From 4484-232 sp964486555 (GTDB lineage Bacteria; Thermotogota; Thermotogae; Thermotogales; Thermotogaceae): a stretch of 17,188 nucleotides of DNA. Location of the stretch: contig CAZANP010000039.1 of the NCBI GenBank assembly GCA_964486555.1, positions 1 to 17,188 on the forward strand. Reading direction: 5' to 3'. Shown piece by piece: positions 15,419 to 17,188 of the stretch (within the stretch, counting starts at the first letter, position 1; every line of letters starts with the position of its first letter). Both the position numbers and the translations under genes were made by a program. Under the pieces are notes generated by a model, which saw nothing but the letters and a program-made list of their open reading frames with translations, did not search any database and had not been told where the DNA came from.

Positions 15419-16623
15419 CCTTCCATGTACCTCCTCTGACTCTCCGTTAGACTATCTATCTCAACATCCAGTGCCTTCAGCTTCAAACGTGCAACCTCCT
15501 CGTCTATCTCTGGTGGAAGAAGGTGAACCTTTTTCTCCAGATTTTCATGATTTTTCGAAAGGAAGAGAAGTGAAAGAACTTGAAGTGAAAAAGATATGTC
15601 CATTATCTCTATTGGATGGCCATCACCTGCCGCCAGATTCACGAGTCTTCCTTCAGCTATGACGAAGATGGTTTTTCCATTTGGAAGAACGTAACCGTCA
15701 ACATTAGGTCTTGCGTGGAATTTCTTAACAGCCAATTCCTCCAATTCTTTCATCGAAACTTCCACGTTGAAATGTCCGGCATTTGCCAAAATTGCACCAT
15801 CTTTCATGTTCAAAAAATGTTCTCTCCTTATGACATCCCTATTCCCCGTTGCCGTTACGAATATGTCCCCTATTTTGGATGCATCATCCATCTTCATGAC
15901 CTGGAAACCATCCATTACGGCTTCAACCGCCTTCACAGGATCAACTTCAGTGACTATGACGTTGGCACCGAGTCCTTTGGCTCTTAGGGCTATTCCTCTT
16001 CCACACCATCCATAACCTGATACCACAACGTTCTTTCCAGCTATTAATACATTCGTATTCCTCATGATAGAGTCCCACGTTGATTGGCCCGTTCCGTATC
16101 TGTTGTCGAAGAGGAACTTCATCTTCGAATCGTTCACCGCTATGACTGGAACCACGAGCATTCCTTTCTTTTCAAGCGCTCTCAACCTTCTGACACCCGT
16201 TGTCGTCTCTTCTGAAACTCCCTTCAGATTTTCAAGTGCGTCCTTTCTCTCCATATGTGCAAGAACCGTGAGGTCAGCCCCGTCATCGAGTATCAAATCG
16301 GGATGATAGTCCAAAACTTTGTGAAGACCCTTCAGATACTCTTTTTCATCGTGTGTTCTTTTTGCATGAACCTCTACCCCAAAGTTCTTCAAGGTTTCTG
16401 CAACGTCATCTTGAGTCGAAAGGGGGTTACTTCCCGTTATGGCAACCTTAGCTCCCAAGCTTGACAAGGTGAGCGCAAGATAAGCGGTCTTCGCTTCAAG
16501 GTGTATGGAGATACCGATTCTGAGCCCTGCCAGTGGTTTTTCCTTGGAAAACTTCTCCCTTAAAAGGTTTAAAAGTTTCATGTATCTCGATACCCATTCT
16601 ATCTTCATGCGGCCAGTATCCAC
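15409..16623 (-). CDS. ahcY: S-adenosylhomocysteine hydrolase
   Basis: The enzyme splits S-adenosylhomocysteine, the inhibitory product of methyl transfer, into adenosine and homocysteine with a bound NAD. Seen in order are IHLEAKTAYL (40-49), DDGADLTV, the catalytic loop EETTTGVRRL, NDSKMKFLFDNRYGTGQS, the dinucleotide fold VVSGYGWCGRGIA, NAGHFNVE, and AAGDGHPIEIMD. At 404 residues it is the short form found in archaea and Thermotoga, without the roughly 40-residue insert of many bacterial enzymes and without the KPDHYRY-type tail; it ends RRYMEGWQ. Archaeal relatives may instead use S-inosylhomocysteine, which cannot be told from sequence. The start is GTG 16623 with GGAGG 7 nt upstream. 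The gene lies 25 nt after the PfpI-family gene, and its stop is inside the rgy start region. Confidence 0.95.
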   Translation of the reverse strand: MDTGRMKIEWVSRYMKLLNLLREKFSKEKPLAGLRIGISIHLEAKTAYLALTLSSLGAKVAITGSNPLSTQDDVAETLKNFGVEVHAKRTHDEKEYLKGLHKVLDYHPDLILDDGADLTVLAHMERKDALENLKGVSEETTTGVRRLRALEKKGMLVVPVIAVNDSKMKFLFDNRYGTGQSTWDSIMRNTNVLIAGKNVVVSGYGWCGRGIALRAKGLGANVIVTEVDPVKAVEAVMDGFQVMKMDDASKIGDIFVTATGNRDVIRREHFLNMKDGAILANAGHFNVEVSMKELEELAVKKFHARPNVDGYVLPNGKTIFVIAEGRLVNLAAGDGHPIEIMDISFSLQVLSLLFLSKNHENLEKKVHLLPPEIDEEVARLKLKALDVEIDSLTESQRRYMEGWQ

Positions 16624-16648
16624 TCATATCCCTCCTGTCTGGAAAAGA

Positions 16649-17170
16649 TCACCCTTCAAGACTCTCTATGATAGCTTTGCAAAAGAATGGTAGATCGCTT
16701 GGATTTCTGGAAGTTATGATCTTTCCATCGACCACGACAGGTTCATCGAGGTACTCTGCTCCTGCGTTCACAAGATCATCTTTTATCGAGAAGAAGCCCG
16801 TAACTTTTTTCCCTTTTAAGATACCGGCAGATATCAGAACGTGCCCAGCATGGCATATGGCAGCTATCGTTTTTTCTTTTTCATAGGATTCTCTCACAAA
16901 ATCCAGAACCTCTTTGTATCTTCTCAGCCTGTCTGGGGCCTGACCTCCAGGTATGATGATCCCATCGAATTCATCCGCCTTAACTTCTCCAGCTTTCTTA
17001 TCCACTCTGACTACGATACCGTGTTTGCTGGCGAAAGTATCCTTTGAAGGGCTTCCAACAACCACAACCTCGGCCCCTTCTTCCATCATCCTTATTTTCG
17101 GATACCAAAATTCGAGCTCATCGTAGCCATCCTCAACGAGAATGGCTATTCTTTTTCCCTTCAATCTCAT
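16649..17170 (-). CDS. DJ-1/PfpI-family protein
   Basis: This is a 173-residue flavodoxin-like protein of the DJ-1/PfpI superfamily. The nucleophile elbow AAICHAGHVL places Cys106 next to His107, and an acidic residue in EDGYDELEF (probably Glu18) would complete the site; IIIPGGQAPDRLR is the usual glycine-rich loop before it. Relatives have been reported as cysteine proteases and as glyoxalase or deglycase-type detoxifiers of methylglyoxal adducts; which applies here cannot be decided from sequence. The ATG at 17170 is preceded by GAGGGGGGAGAAAG, a good ribosome site. It is the most upstream gene of the operon in this window; only 18 nt remain before the edge, so its promoter is not visible. 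Confidence 0.9.
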   Translation of the reverse strand: MRLKGKRIAILVEDGYDELEFWYPKIRMMEEGAEVVVVGSPSKDTFASKHGIVVRVDKKAGEVKADEFDGIIIPGGQAPDRLRRYKEVLDFVRESYEKEKTIAAICHAGHVLISAGILKGKKVTGFFSIKDDLVNAGAEYLDEPVVVDGKIITSRNPSDLPFFCKAIIESLEG

Positions 17171-17188
17171 CTTTCTCCCCCCTCAAAT

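Noticed and set aside
1..17188. CRISPR arrays, tRNA or rRNA genes, insertion sequences, toxin-antitoxin or defence genes.
   Set aside because: None seen: the DNA is filled by conserved housekeeping genes and gaps are short, with no tandem repeats or cloverleaf-like sequence noticed by eye.

Overview
The window is chromosomal DNA from a hyperthermophilic bacterium of the order Thermotogales, close to Thermotoga but apparently not T. maritima itself. Three things point there: a full-length reverse gyrase, a K+-dependent membrane pyrophosphatase, and a maltosyltransferase that closely resembles the distinctive T. maritima enzyme (compared from memory, no search run). The DNA is compactly coded. 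Thirteen complete or near-complete genes lie on the minus strand, with only a 3' gene fragment on the plus strand at the left edge. There are no RNA genes, insertion sequences, CRISPR arrays or prophage genes.

Read in the direction of transcription (right to left), the first block is one probable operon of about 13 kb: a DJ-1/PfpI-family protein, S-adenosylhomocysteine hydrolase (ahcY), reverse gyrase (rgy), Na+/H+-pumping pyrophosphatase (hppA), maltosyltransferase (mmtA, interrupted by a 100-N assembly gap), acyl carrier protein (acpP), a DUF89 metal-dependent phosphatase-like protein, a YitT-family membrane protein and primosomal helicase PriA. Gaps are 25 nt or less, or genes overlap, except for 63 nt before the YitT gene, where a weak terminator-like hairpin sits.

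After priA there is a 104-nt gap with a near-consensus promoter (TTGACT, 18 nt, TATAAT) and a 7-bp inverted repeat across its -35 box. It drives a tight fatty-acid elongation operon, fabF-fabZ-fabK-fabD, in which each stop codon overlaps the next start as ATGA. These genes encode the condensing enzyme, dehydratase, FMN-type enoyl reductase and malonyl loader. FabG, FabH and the acetyl-CoA carboxylase are not here, and the only ACP is 4 kb upstream in the other operon. The fabD stop codon overlaps the stop codon of a converging aldo/keto-reductase-like gene.

The content is mostly housekeeping. The points most worth a second look are the possible operator at the fab promoter, the overlap of acpP with a DUF89 gene (some DUF89 proteins act on 4'-phosphopantetheine, the ACP cofactor), the mis-sized gap that hides the mmtA nucleophile, and several start codons that should be moved.
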